From PGZG01 sp046292765 (GTDB lineage: Bacteria; Pseudomonadota; Gammaproteobacteria; Pseudomonadales; Alcanivoracaceae): a stretch of DNA of 64,000 nucleotides. This document shows positions 15,265 to 24,249 of this stretch, piece by piece. The stretch is taken from contig JBKBQA010000009.1 in NCBI GenBank assembly GCA_046292765.1, positions 54,272 to 118,271 of the forward strand, written 5' to 3'. Below the pieces are notes generated by a model, which had not been told where the DNA came from, ran no database searches, and saw only the letters and a list, made by a program, of their open reading frames with translations. Each line of letters starts with the position of its first letter. The first letter of the stretch is position 1. Made by a program: the position numbers and the translations under genes.

Positions 15265-16071
15265 TTACTTCTTGGCGCGACGGACTGCTTTCTTCTTGGC
15301 AGGCGCCTTGCGGACTGCCTTTTTCTTGGCAGCGGCCTTGCGCGGAGCCTTCTTGGCAGCAGCTTTACGCGGAGCTTTCTTGGCAGCGGCCTTGCGAGCC
15401 GGTGCCTTCTTCGCTACGCGCTTGGCTTTTACCTTGCCTTTGCCTGCAGCCTTCTTGGCTTTGGCAGCGGCTTTCTTGGCAGCAGCTTTCTCTCGGACAG
15501 CGGCCTTGCGAGCAGCAGCCTTGGCCTTGGCAGCGGCCTTTTTGGCAGCAGCTTTCTGCTTGGCGGCCGCCTTACGGGCAGCTACTTTCGCTTTGGCAGC
15601 GGCTTTCCTGGCAGCAGACTTCTGCTTGGTAGCGGTCTTGCGAGCAGCTACTTTCGCCTTGGCAGCGGCTTTCTTGGCAGCGGCTTTGGCCTTGCGATCC
15701 GCAGCACGGTGCGCGGCCTTCAGGCGCTTGGCTTCACGGCTGGCAGCGGCCTTGGCAGCACGCAGCTCCTTGCGCAGATCGCCCACGGCGTCACGCAGCG
15801 ACTTCAGCTGCTGGCGCATGGTGGCGATACGAGCCTTGGCGGCGGCGGTAACCTTGCCTTTGGCAGAGTCACGCTGAGCTTTCAGCTTGGCGGTGGCGGC
15901 GGCAACCTTCTTGGCTTGCACATCCAGTTTGGCTTCGACAGCAGCGACTGCCTTGTGGGCGGCGGCGGCGGCCTGCTCTTTCAGTTTGACCTTGTTATCA
16001 GCAGCAACCTTTACTGCCGGTTTGGCGGCTGCTTTCCGTTTCGGTGCGGCTTTCTTTTTGGCTCGAGCCAT
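15265..16071 (-). CDS. histone H1-like, lysine/alanine-rich DNA-binding protein (AlgP-like)
   Basis: A 268-residue, highly basic protein. Residues about 20-110 are Ala/Lys/Glu-rich and likely coiled coil (MRQQLKSLRDAVGDLRKELR). From about 110 on, it consists of degenerate tandem KAAAKAK/ARKAA units and ends in PRKAAAKK and VRKAPAKKK repeats, like eukaryotic H1 tails and Pseudomonas AlgP (AlgR3). It probably coats DNA and influences transcription; in Pseudomonas AlgP affects alginate genes. The repeats make the gene prone to length change. A GGAG site precedes the ATG. Confidence 0.82.
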   Translation of the reverse strand: MARAKKKAAPKRKAAAKPAVKVAADNKVKLKEQAAAAAHKAVAAVEAKLDVQAKKVAAATAKLKAQRDSAKGKVTAAAKARIATMRQQLKSLRDAVGDLRKELRAAKAAASREAKRLKAAHRAADRKAKAAAKKAAAKAKVAARKTATKQKSAARKAAAKAKVAARKAAAKQKAAAKKAAAKAKAAARKAAVREKAAAKKAAAKAKKAAGKGKVKAKRVAKKAPARKAAAKKAPRKAAAKKAPRKAAAKKKAVRKAPAKKKAVRRAKK

Positions 16072-16444
16072 GACTGATCTCCTAAGCTATAGCGTTGTTT
16101 TTACTGCGACCGAGGAAAAAATAGCATAAAAAAAAATCAGGTGGTACATAATTTGTTCACCCCCCTTTCTCGCAACCCCGCTCTCCCCCCGGAAAAACAA
16201 TTTCAAAACGGATGCGCTGACACCGCGAAAACCTGTGCTCGGCAAGCGCCAAAAAATGCGATTGGCAATTTTTCCGCGAGAAAAATGCACTTCGTCGGGA
16301 ATTGTCGACGCTGACCACGTGCCAGCGACAATGTCATGAGACGACATTTGAACGGGTTCAGGGGCGCAACGAGCGGACGAAAAAAAAGTCCTCATCACCT
16401 GCTTCAAACGGAGCAGAAACGGGGTCCGGTAATGCCGACACCGT
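16072..16444. other. 373-bp gap upstream of the AlgP-like gene, no gene seen
   Basis: This stretch is richer in A and T than its surroundings near the AlgP-like start (runs of A and T at 16117-16140) and presumably holds the promoter of that leftward gene. A 106-codon minus-strand frame crosses it, but its peptide resembles nothing recognisable, it has no clear ribosome site, and it would overlap the promoter. No RNA gene was recognised. Confidence 0.5.
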
Positions 16445-16471
16445 AAAAGTGTTACCTCCGTAACACTTTTT
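16445..16471. terminator. bidirectional hairpin terminator
   Basis: An 11-bp perfect stem AAAAGTGTTAC / GTAACACTTTT with a CTCC loop, with T or A runs on both sides so that it can work on either strand. It lies 64 bp beyond the adk terminator and may serve as a second stop for read-through from adk. Confidence 0.7.
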
Positions 16472-16534
16472 GGAGGGGAATCACGCAGCAGTCTGGAGGA
16501 GAAAATTGTCCCTCGGAGCAGCTCTGCGCCAGAT

Positions 16535-16582
16535 TGAACGGCATAAAAAAGGAGGCCGAAGCCTCCTTTTTTATGCCGTTCA
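16535..16582. terminator. adk terminator with 22-bp perfect inverted repeat
   Basis: Two 22-nt arms (16535-16556 and 16561-16582) are perfect inverted repeats around a CGAA tetraloop. The arms contain A6/T6 runs next to a GGAGGC/GCCTCC core, so a G+C stem followed by six T's is read from either strand. It lies 11 bp after the adk stop codon. Confidence 0.92.
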
Positions 16583-16593
16583 GGGTGCGAATA

Positions 16594-17250
16594 TCAGCCG
16601 CGCAGGGCAGCCAGCACCTTGTCGCGGATCTGCTCCATGGAGCCAATACCCGGAACACAGACATAGTGCGGCGAATTTTCTCCGCCCTTGGCGGCCAACC
16701 CCTGATAGAAATCCACCAGCGGACGGGTCTGTTGCTGGTACACCTCAAGGCGCTTGCGCACGGTTTCTTCGCGATCGTCATCGCGCAGCACCAGATCCTC
16801 GCCGCTCAGGTCGTCCTTGCCAGCCTGCTTCGGCGGGTTGTATTTGATGTGATAGACGCGTCCCGAGGCGGGGTGCACACGACGGCCAGAGAGACGCTCG
16901 ATGATTTCCTCGTCATTCACGTCAAGCTCGACCACAAAATCGATATCGATGCCGGCTTCGACCAGCGCCTGCGCCTGGGGAATGGTGCGCGGGAAGCCGT
17001 CAAACAGGAATCCGTTGGCACAGTCAGCGGCGGTGATGCGTTCCTTCACCAGACCGATGATGATGTCATCCGACACCAGACCACCGGCATCCATGACTTT
17101 CTTTGCCGCAATACCCAGCTGTGTCCCGGCTTTAACAGCGGCGCGCAGCATGTCTCCAGTGGATATCTGCGGGATACCGAATTCCTTCATGATAAGCTGG
17201 GCTTGGGTACCTTTACCGGCACCCGGGGCGCCGAGCAGGATGACTCGCAT
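16594..17250 (-). CDS. adk: adenylate kinase
   Basis: A 218-residue enzyme converting ATP + AMP to 2 ADP. The P-loop is LLGAPGAGKGTQAQLI (residues 5-20), the AMP-binding block is STGDMLRAAV, and FLFDGFPRTIPQAQAL follows. The LID domain is the long form (about residues 122-160, from GRRVHPASGRVYH). The LID has no zinc cysteines, as in enterobacterial and pseudomonad enzymes. It is monocistronic with a strong terminator. The 117-bp gap to ccmI upstream holds no gene. Confidence 0.97.
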   Translation of the reverse strand: MRVILLGAPGAGKGTQAQLIMKEFGIPQISTGDMLRAAVKAGTQLGIAAKKVMDAGGLVSDDIIIGLVKERITAADCANGFLFDGFPRTIPQAQALVEAGIDIDFVVELDVNDEEIIERLSGRRVHPASGRVYHIKYNPPKQAGKDDLSGEDLVLRDDDREETVRKRLEVYQQQTRPLVDFYQGLAAKGGENSPHYVCVPGIGSMEQIRDKVLAALRG

Positions 17251-17367
17251 AGATGACTCCGACTTGAATCCGGCCGCCGAGTGGCGCCGGGTTGCCCCCG
17301 AAAAAGGGGGGAAACTCTACCGTGACACCGGCCGCCGAACAAGGCGGTCCGTGCCGGGCAAGCGATT

Positions 17368-18411
17368 TTACCGATTCACTGCCGGGCCGGGCAGCACCAG
17401 CGTGGCTGAAAGCTCCCCTGCCCGGCCCTGCAGCGGCACCAACCGGGCCGACTCCAGAGCATCCTCGATGCCGCGGGTAATGCCGGGATTATAGCGGGCG
17501 CCAGCCACCAGAGCGGTGCCCGGCTCCGGCATATCCTGCAGCCAGTTCTCCGGCCGGACAGTCACTGCCATCGGAAAACGATCCGCCAGCACCCGCACCG
17601 CCGCCAGTGGCTGGCCAGCATCTCCAGGCCGACGCAGGAACACAAACAGGGTGCCACCGGGCTCCACATCCGCAGCAGCCTCAACCGTCACCATCAGGTC
17701 AGTGTAGTGCTGTTGGGCACCGAGTTGACGTCGAGCGCCCTCAACCATGTTCTCCAGCAGCGGTCTGGCCTCTCCCTCGCCGTGACGAGCCAGCAAGGCC
17801 TCCCAGGCCGGCAGCGCCCGGGCGAAATCCCGGCTCTGCATGGCCGCCGACGCCATCAGGGTCAATGCACCGTCATGCCGGGGCACCTCCTCAATAATCG
17901 CCTCCAGTAGCGCTGCCGATTCTTCTGACAGCTGTCCCTGACGCTCTTCAATCAGACTGCGCGCCAGCAGAAGGCGGGGCTCCAGTGCACCGTCACTCTT
18001 CTCCACCGCCCGTCGAGCTGCAGTGACTGCAACCCGGGGAGCTTCCAGCTCGCTATATACCAGTGCCAGCACATACCAGCCTTCTGCGGACGGTGTCAGA
18101 TGAAGTTGGCGCTGCAACACCCGCGCCAGCGATTGCAGCGGCACCTGTTCCGCCAGTACCGGATCAGGGCTCCCCGCCACAACCTGACGGGCAAACTCCT
18201 GATACTCCTGCCAATCGGCCAGCCAGCGGCCGGTGTCGGGATGCAGGCCACGGTTTATATAAAGCAGCACTGACGTCAGCAGCAGCACAGCAATCACCGG
18301 CAGACTCAGGAGCGACAGACGGACCCCGTAACGACTCGCCTCTCGTCGCCACAGCCACCACAACAGGCCGGCAGCGATCAGGCAAACCAGCGCGATGGAG
18401 ACGATAAACAT
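17368..18411 (-). CDS. ccmI: c-type cytochrome biogenesis protein CcmI
   Basis: 347 residues from the ATG at 18411, whose A is shared with the ccmH stop (TGATG); a longer frame exists but overlaps ccmH. Two N-terminal membrane segments (about residues 1-20 and 38-60) flank a cytoplasmic loop, as in CcmI-1, and TPR-like helices follow in the periplasm (QVPLQSLARVLQRQL onward). A C-terminal domain (VEAAADVEPGGTLFVFLR) matches the extra domain of proteobacterial CcmI. It holds apocytochrome c for the CcmF/CcmH heme ligation complex. Last gene of the ccmFGHI run. Confidence 0.88.
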   Translation of the reverse strand: MFIVSIALVCLIAAGLLWWLWRREASRYGVRLSLLSLPVIAVLLLTSVLLYINRGLHPDTGRWLADWQEYQEFARQVVAGSPDPVLAEQVPLQSLARVLQRQLHLTPSAEGWYVLALVYSELEAPRVAVTAARRAVEKSDGALEPRLLLARSLIEERQGQLSEESAALLEAIIEEVPRHDGALTLMASAAMQSRDFARALPAWEALLARHGEGEARPLLENMVEGARRQLGAQQHYTDLMVTVEAAADVEPGGTLFVFLRRPGDAGQPLAAVRVLADRFPMAVTVRPENWLQDMPEPGTALVAGARYNPGITRGIEDALESARLVPLQGRAGELSATLVLPGPAVNR

Positions 18412-18821
18412 CAGACAATATCCTCGCCGCGGGCGATGCGGCGGGCGCGTCGCATCTGAAAGAATACCAGCAAACCACCGCCCAGCATGGCGCCGAGCGG
18501 CGCCACCCAAAGAATCATGGTCTGGGGGGTTAGCGGCGGATGGTAGCTGACGAAATCGCCATATCGCTGGACAAAGTAATCGACGATCTCGTCATTGCTG
18601 CGGCCGGCTCGAATCATCTCGGCAACCTGCTCACGCATATCAAGGGAGATCGGGGCATCCGAGTCGGCAATGGCCTGATTCTGGCACTTGGGGCAACGCA
18701 ACTGCACCAGCAACTCACGGAAGCGACGTTCATCGGCCGCCGACTCAAACTGATAAATGTCCTCTGCGGCAAACACCCCGAGCGGCAGACACACCAGCAA
18801 AGCCAATAGTACGCGTTTCAT
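18411..18821 (-). CDS. ccmH: cytochrome c-type biogenesis protein CcmH
   Basis: 136 residues starting MKRVLLALLVCLPLG; the ATG at 18821 has a GGAGGAGC site and overlaps the ccmG stop. A signal peptide is followed by the thioredoxin-like motif LRCPKCQNQAIADSDAPISLD (about residues 40-60), whose two cysteines (CPKC) reduce apocytochrome c thiols. A C-terminal membrane anchor (MILWVAPLGAMLGGGLLVFF) holds it in the inner membrane. This is the short form of CcmH; the TPR part is the separate CcmI protein. Confidence 0.93.
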   Translation of the reverse strand: MKRVLLALLVCLPLGVFAAEDIYQFESAADERRFRELLVQLRCPKCQNQAIADSDAPISLDMREQVAEMIRAGRSNDEIVDYFVQRYGDFVSYHPPLTPQTMILWVAPLGAMLGGGLLVFFQMRRARRIARGEDIV

Positions 18822-19357
18822 CGAAGCTCCTCCTGCTCCCACACCGGCGCAAAACGTTGCTGCCATGATCGGTCGTTGACCTCACCGACATAGCGCAGCA
18901 CCACTTCACCACGCGGATTGATCACAAAGGTTTCCGGCGCACCATAGACACCCAGATCGAAGCCGTAGCGGCCGCTCTCATCCATCGGCACTTCGATAAA
19001 AGGATTGCCGTAACGGGCGAGATAATCGCGTGCCTTGGTCGGGTCATCCTTGTAATTGAGGCCCACGATACGTACCCCGCGTTCCGCCAGCGCCATCAGG
19101 TACGGATGCTCGACGTAGCAGGTCGGGCACCAGGTGGCCCAGACGTTCAGCAGCGTCCAGTGACCGAAAAACAACTCGTTGCTGACCTCAGTACCACTAC
19201 GCATCAGCGACGGCAATTGCATCACTGGCAGGGACTTTCCCGCCAGCGCCGTGGGCAACTCCTCGGTATCACGGCCAAGGCCAGAGGCCAGCAGAATGGC
19301 AAGACCGATAAACGCCACCAATGGCAGAAACAACCACCAGCTGTTACGCGCTCGCAT
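18818..19357 (-). CDS. ccmG: thiol:disulfide interchange protein CcmG (DsbE)
   Basis: 179 residues from the ATG at 19357; the longer frame would reach deep into ccmF and lacks a signal-anchor start. One N-terminal membrane anchor (WWLFLPLVAFIGLAILLAS) is followed by a periplasmic thioredoxin fold with active site WATWCPTCYVEHPYL. It passes electrons from DsbD/CcdA to CcmH or apocytochrome c. It overlaps ccmF by 14 bp and ccmH by 4 bp. Confidence 0.94.
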   Translation of the reverse strand: MRARNSWWLFLPLVAFIGLAILLASGLGRDTEELPTALAGKSLPVMQLPSLMRSGTEVSNELFFGHWTLLNVWATWCPTCYVEHPYLMALAERGVRIVGLNYKDDPTKARDYLARYGNPFIEVPMDESGRYGFDLGVYGAPETFVINPRGEVVLRYVGEVNDRSWQQRFAPVWEQEELR

Positions 19358-21305
19358 CGGCTTCCTCCTCGCCCTGACGAGAGCGATAACGACGATCGGA
19401 CGCAGCAACAAAACCACCGATGCCAAGCAACAGCGAGCCGATCCACAACCAGCCGATACCCGGCTTGTAGTAGATCCGAACCGCCCAGGCTTCGCCGCCG
19501 AGCGGTTCGCCGAGGGCAACGTAAAGATCACGCCACAAATTGGCCTGAATCGAAGCCTCCGTCATCACCTGACCACTGACACGATAGGTTCGCTTTTCAG
19601 GCGTCAAGGTGGTAACCGGTTTGCCGTCACGGGTCACCGGCACTATTGCGCGGATTGCATCAAAGTTGGGACCAGCACGATCTGTCACTTCGGCAAAGGT
19701 GAATTCGTAACCGGCCACGATCGCGGTGTCGCCTGGCGACATGCGCACATCGCGTTCAATTTCGCGAAAACTGACCTGGGTAACGCCGGCAACCAGAATG
19801 GCGAGGCCTATGTGGCCGAGAATCATGCCGTGATAGGCCCGAGACAGGCGTCGGGCGCCACGCCAGAGGCCGACCCGGAACGCCAGCGCCTTACGGCCCC
19901 AGTCATAAAGCTGCGCCATGATCACATACACCACCAGAATCACCGCCAGCACCGCCACAAACGGCATTTCGCCGCCGCTGATCACCACCAGCGCCGTGCC
20001 CAGTACCACGCTCACCGGTGCCAGCCACATCAGGCTTCGCAGCAACACCCTGCCGTCCTGCTTTTTCCAGTTGCTGAGCATGCCCGGCACCATCAATAGC
20101 ATCAGCACCAGCGTCAACGGCACAAAGAACGCATTGAAGTACGGTGAACGTACTGAAATCTTGATATCCAGCGCCTCTCCCAGCAGTGGGAACAACGTGC
20201 CCATCAGCACCACGAAGGTGGCCACCATCAGGATCAGGTTATTGCCGAGCAGAAAACTGTCGCGGGACACGAACTCGAACCCGGCGCGATGACGCAACAC
20301 CGGTCCGCGCACGGCAAACAACACCAGAGAACCGCCCACCACCACCGACAGGAAGGCGAGAATAAAGGCGCCGCGAGCCGGATCGTTAGCAAACGAATGC
20401 ACCGAGGTCAGCACACCCGAGCGCACCAGAAACGTCCCGAGCAGACAGAGCGAGAACGCCATCAGGGCCAGCAGAACCGTCCAGGCCCGGAACAGTCCGC
20501 GCTTTTCGGTTACTGCGAGCGAATGAATCAGCGCGGTGCCGCACAACCACGGCATCAGCGATGCATTCTCCACCGGATCCCAGAACCACCAGCCGCCCCA
20601 ACCGAGTTCGTAGTAAGCCCACCAGGAACCGAGGGCAATACCCAGCGTCAGGAAGGCCCAGGCCACTGTGGTCCAGGGCCGCGCCCAGCGCGCCCACACC
20701 GGATCCAGTCGTCCGGCAATCAAACCGGCAATGGCAAAGGCAAACGCCACCGAAAAGCCAACATAACCGGTGTACAGCATGGGCGGATGAATAATCAGCC
20801 CAGGGTCCTGCAACAACGGGTTCAGGTCCCCACCATCGAGCGGAAACCAGGGCAGATTGCGATCGAACGGATTTGAGGTCAGCAGCATAAACAGCAGGAA
20901 GCCAATGCCGACCATGCCCATTACCGACAGCACCAGCGCATGCACATCCGCTGGCACCCGGCCACGCAGCCACGCTACCAGCAGTCCCCACAGCGCCAGA
21001 ATCCAGACCCACAACAACAAGGAGCCCTCATGGCCACCCCAGATCGCCGAGATCCGGTAGCCAACCGGCAGCTTGCTGTTGGAATGACCGGCCACATAGG
21101 CGATTGAGAAGTCATGGGTATAGAAGGCCCACGCCAGCGCCAACAGGCTAACGGTCAGGAAAAGCCACTGCAAAATGGCGGCCGGCCGCGCCACCGCCAA
21201 TAACCAGGGCTTGCCAGACACATATCCATATATAGGCAGCGAGGATTGAAGAATAGCCAGCGCCAACGCCAGCCAGAGACAGAAGTGGCCCAATTCTGCG
21301 ACCAA
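19344..21305 (-). CDS. ccmF: heme lyase CcmF/NrfE family subunit
   Basis: 653 residues from a TTG at 21305 (MVAELGHFCLWLALAL), chosen because family members begin M..ELGHF and a GGAG site lies six bases upstream; an ATG 54 bp further up gives an extended N terminus. It is a polytopic membrane protein with the WGGHEGSLLLWVW tryptophan-rich heme-handling motif and WWFWDPVENASLMPW, both diagnostic. It joins heme to the CXXCH of apocytochromes c in the periplasm. It is the first gene of ccmFGHI and diverges from fabA. ccmABCDE, usually upstream, are not in this window. Confidence 0.93.
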   Translation of the reverse strand: MVAELGHFCLWLALALAILQSSLPIYGYVSGKPWLLAVARPAAILQWLFLTVSLLALAWAFYTHDFSIAYVAGHSNSKLPVGYRISAIWGGHEGSLLLWVWILALWGLLVAWLRGRVPADVHALVLSVMGMVGIGFLLFMLLTSNPFDRNLPWFPLDGGDLNPLLQDPGLIIHPPMLYTGYVGFSVAFAFAIAGLIAGRLDPVWARWARPWTTVAWAFLTLGIALGSWWAYYELGWGGWWFWDPVENASLMPWLCGTALIHSLAVTEKRGLFRAWTVLLALMAFSLCLLGTFLVRSGVLTSVHSFANDPARGAFILAFLSVVVGGSLVLFAVRGPVLRHRAGFEFVSRDSFLLGNNLILMVATFVVLMGTLFPLLGEALDIKISVRSPYFNAFFVPLTLVLMLLMVPGMLSNWKKQDGRVLLRSLMWLAPVSVVLGTALVVISGGEMPFVAVLAVILVVYVIMAQLYDWGRKALAFRVGLWRGARRLSRAYHGMILGHIGLAILVAGVTQVSFREIERDVRMSPGDTAIVAGYEFTFAEVTDRAGPNFDAIRAIVPVTRDGKPVTTLTPEKRTYRVSGQVMTEASIQANLWRDLYVALGEPLGGEAWAVRIYYKPGIGWLWIGSLLLGIGGFVAASDRRYRSRQGEEEADASA

Positions 21306-21543
21306 GGGACTCTCCGGGCTTACCGAGGGGGCCTTAGGATGGTCAAGCGACGCCCGCAATGCAAGCCCGCCCGCGACGCACCGGTCATCCCGGTGTCACG
21401 ATCATCCGCGACAATCCGGCCGAGACTGTCGTGACCTCCTGATGACAGTGGCAAGATTGTCACAATTGGTAATGCCTGCGGTGGCTGCGTTCACACCGGG
21501 CTTTGTTATGATGGCGACCGAATTTGATGACCTGGATGGCAGT

Positions 21544-22065
21544 GTGACCAGTAACCGACAATCCCAATACCAAAAAGACGAGCTGCTGGCCTGTGGCCAC
21601 GGCGAGCTGTTCGGCCCCGGCAATGCCCGGCTGCCCTTGCCCAATATGCTGATGATGGACCGCATCACCCGCATCAGCGACAGCGGCGGTAGCTATAACA
21701 AGGGAGAAATCATTGCCGAACTGGATATCCACCCGGATCTCTGGTTTTTTGCTTGTCACTTCGAGACAGACCCGGTCATGCCGGGCTGTCTGGGTCTCGA
21801 TGCCCTGTGGCAGCTGGTAGGATTCCACCTCGGCTGGCTTGGCCACCCGGGCCGTGGCCGGGCGCTCGGCGTGGGCAACGTCAAGTTCAGCGGTCAGGTG
21901 CTACCCACGGCAAAGAAGCTGACCTACCAGCTCGATATCAAGCGCATCGTCGCCCGCGGACTGATACTCGGCATTGCTGATGGTCGAGTCAGTGTCGACG
22001 GCCGCGAAATCTATGCCGCCGACGACCTGCGCGTCGGCCTGTTTTCCTCCACCGACGGATTTTAA
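21544..22065 (+). CDS. fabA: 3-hydroxydecanoyl-[ACP] dehydratase/isomerase FabA
   Basis: 173 residues from the GTG at 21544, matching the usual FabA length of about 171; further in-frame ATGs upstream would add up to 34 residues. Family landmarks are ELLACGHGELFGPGNARLP, NMLMMDRI and FACHFETDPVMPGCLGLDALWQ, with the catalytic His in CHF and the Asp in LDALWQ. It dehydrates 3-hydroxyacyl-ACP and isomerises trans-2- to cis-3-decenoyl-ACP, the branch point to unsaturated fatty acids. It is 12 bp upstream of fabB in the classic fabAB operon. Confidence 0.95.
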   Translation: MTSNRQSQYQKDELLACGHGELFGPGNARLPLPNMLMMDRITRISDSGGSYNKGEIIAELDIHPDLWFFACHFETDPVMPGCLGLDALWQLVGFHLGWLGHPGRGRALGVGNVKFSGQVLPTAKKLTYQLDIKRIVARGLILGIADGRVSVDGREIYAADDLRVGLFSSTDGF

Positions 22066-22077
22066 CGGAGAGCCTTC

Positions 22078-23292
22078 ATGCGCAGAGTAGTGATCACCGG
22101 CTATGGCATTGTCTCCTGCCTTGGCAACGACGCTGATAGCGTAACGCGGTCACTGCGCGAAAGCCGTTCCGGCATTCGCTTCCGCGAGGCGTACAACGAA
22201 ATCGGCATGCGCAGTCAGGTGGCGGGTATCCCCACCATTGATCTCGACGAACGCATCGACCGCAAGGCGCGCCGCTTCATGGGTGACTCGGCAGCCTACG
22301 CCTACATCGCCATGGACGATGCCATTCGCCATGCCGGCCTTGAACCGGATCAGGTCAGCCATGAACGCACCGGCCTGATCGCCGGCTCCGGTGGTCACTC
22401 CTCCATGAATCAGGTGGACGCAGCCGACATTGCCCGCGAGAAAGGCGTCAAGCGGGTCGGCCCTTATATGGTGCCGCGAGTGATGGCCAGCACCGTCTCA
22501 GCTTGTCTGGCCACGCCGTTCAAGATAAAGGGGGTGAACTACTCTATTGCCTCTGCCTGCGCTACCAGCGCCCACTGTATCGGCAACGCCATGGAGCTGA
22601 TTCAGCTTGGCAAGCAGGATGTAGTATTTGCCGGCGGCGGCGAGGAAGAACACTGGACCCTCAGCATCCTGTTCGACGCCATGGGCGCCCTGTCCAGCAA
22701 ATACAATGAAACACCGGAATCTGCCTCCCGAGCCTACGATGCCAACCGCGATGGTTTCGTCATCGCCGGCGGCGGCGGCATGGTGGTACTGGAAGCACTC
22801 GAACACGCCAAGGCCCGCGGCGCCAACATCCTCGCCGAGGTGGTCGGCTATGGCGCCACCTCCGACGGTCACGACATGGTTGCACCGAGTGGTGAAGGCG
22901 CCGCCCGCTGCATGCGTCAGGCCATGGCCACGGTGGATACCCCGATTGATTACATCAACACCCATGGCACCAGTACACCGGTGGGCGATGTCGCCGAGCT
23001 ACGCGCCATTCGCGAAGTCTTTGGCAACAAGATCCCACCGATCAGCTCGACCAAATCCCTGTCTGGCCACTCGCTGGGCGCCGCCGGGGTACAGGAAGCG
23101 ATTTATTCGCTGCTGATGATGCAGCAGGGCTTTATTGCCGGCTCCGCTAATATCAGCGAGCTCGATCCGGAAGCGGAAGGTTGCCCTGTTGTCACGGTGA
23201 GCCGCGATGCCACCCTGAATACGGTGATGTCGAACAGCTTTGGCTTTGGTGGCACCAATGCCACGCTGATTTTGCGGCGCTATACCGAGTAA
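22078..23292 (+). CDS. fabB: beta-ketoacyl-[ACP] synthase I FabB
   Basis: A 404-residue condensing enzyme of the KAS I type. The catalytic Cys is in SIASACATSAHCIGNAMELI (about residue 163), with the two active-site histidines in INTHGTSTPVGD and TKSLSGHSLGAAG. It extends the cis-3-decenoyl-ACP made by FabA and so feeds unsaturated fatty acid synthesis. It has a good Shine-Dalgarno (CGGAGAG) and is followed by a strong terminator. Confidence 0.97.
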   Translation: MRRVVITGYGIVSCLGNDADSVTRSLRESRSGIRFREAYNEIGMRSQVAGIPTIDLDERIDRKARRFMGDSAAYAYIAMDDAIRHAGLEPDQVSHERTGLIAGSGGHSSMNQVDAADIAREKGVKRVGPYMVPRVMASTVSACLATPFKIKGVNYSIASACATSAHCIGNAMELIQLGKQDVVFAGGGEEEHWTLSILFDAMGALSSKYNETPESASRAYDANRDGFVIAGGGGMVVLEALEHAKARGANILAEVVGYGATSDGHDMVAPSGEGAARCMRQAMATVDTPIDYINTHGTSTPVGDVAELRAIREVFGNKIPPISSTKSLSGHSLGAAGVQEAIYSLLMMQQGFIAGSANISELDPEAEGCPVVTVSRDATLNTVMSNSFGFGGTNATLILRRYTE

Positions 23293-23320
23293 CGCGATAC
23301 CGAGCAAAGTCGACCAAAAA

Positions 23321-23350
23321 CAAAAAAGCCCGCTTGCGCGGGCCTTTTTG
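23321..23350. terminator. bidirectional terminator between fabB and the outer-membrane protein gene
   Basis: A GCCCGC/GCGGGC stem with a TTGC loop is flanked by A6 on the left and T5 on the right, so it can stop both rightward fabB and the leftward gene ending at 23366. The same 16-nt stem-loop core recurs at 24257-24272. Confidence 0.9.
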
Positions 23351-23365
23351 TTTGCTGCAACGGTA

Positions 23366-24076
23366 TCAGAACCGGAAGGCAACACGAGCGCCGTAGAACT
23401 CGTCGTCCAGGCTCTCGGTCTTCTCAACAAACACCTCACCACTCAGCACCGGAGTGAAGAAGTAACGGGACTGAACACCAAAGGCGGCCAGACCACGCTC
23501 CTCTTTCGATACCGAAGCACCTACGCTGAAGCCGTTGTTGATGTAGTAGTCACCAGACACGCTGATAGACGCAGTATCGTTGGCATCGTCCGAGCGGCCG
23601 GCTTCGACCTCCAGATTGATGTTATTGGCCACGTATTTGGCACCCAACAGAATGGTGCTCAGATCGGCGAACTCATCGTCATTGTAGCCGGCATAGACCA
23701 GGAAGCCATCGTCCAGCATATAACCGACGCGCAGGGTCAGATCATTGTCGCCATCATTGTCGATAAAGTCAGCCGAAACATAGATGTCTTCGAACCACCA
23801 TTCCACGCCGAGTCCCAGAGTATCTTCGAATGCGCTGTCATCAGGATTAACGTAGAAAGCGCTGATATTGCTGTTGCGCCCCAGGAAAGCAGCCTCTGCC
23901 AACGGACGGTCCGCAGTGGTCACGGTATTGATGTGATAAGTAAAGTCCAGCCCGATGGAGCTGAAGTTGCCATCATCGCCATAGGACAGGCCGGCTTCCA
24001 TCTGGTAATCCTGAGCATGCACAGCGCCAACCGAAAAAACAGCAGCCACAGCAGCAGCAAGGTAAGTCTTTTTCAT
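23366..24076 (-). CDS. putative porin / outer-membrane beta-barrel protein
   Basis: 236 residues from the ATG at 24076. A signal peptide (MKKTYLAAAVAAVFSVGAVHA) is followed by alternating hydrophobic and polar strands rich in Gly, Tyr and Asp, with a C-terminal aromatic residue (GARVAFRF) as expected for BAM-inserted barrels. Repeated acidic turns (DDGNFSS, NDGDNDLTL, YNDDEFADL) could be loops that bind cations. The family resembles the short 'putative porin' proteins of marine gammaproteobacteria; specificity is unknown. It converges on fabB across a shared terminator. Confidence 0.7.
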   Translation of the reverse strand: MKKTYLAAAVAAVFSVGAVHAQDYQMEAGLSYGDDGNFSSIGLDFTYHINTVTTADRPLAEAAFLGRNSNISAFYVNPDDSAFEDTLGLGVEWWFEDIYVSADFIDNDGDNDLTLRVGYMLDDGFLVYAGYNDDEFADLSTILLGAKYVANNINLEVEAGRSDDANDTASISVSGDYYINNGFSVGASVSKEERGLAAFGVQSRYFFTPVLSGEVFVEKTESLDDEFYGARVAFRF

Positions 24077-24249
24077 TTTGAGATCTCCCTGTTCCATTAT
24101 TGTCGTCGAACGTTCGCACTACCGCTTTGTGGGCAGCAGTGCTCCGACTATATGACGATATAATGACGGTGAAAAGCCCTGATCTGGTGCATTTTTAACC
24201 AATCGCACCATTGTGGACAGCTGTTCGCCCCATTTTGGGAACCAGATAA

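Noticed and set aside
15272..15877. 201-codon plus-strand frame opposite the AlgP-like gene
   Set aside because: It is the Ala/Leu-rich shadow of a repetitive Lys/Ala gene and has no independent support.
16087..16407. 106-codon minus-strand frame upstream of the AlgP-like gene
   Set aside because: No recognisable protein features and no ribosome site. It would occupy the promoter region of the AlgP-like gene.
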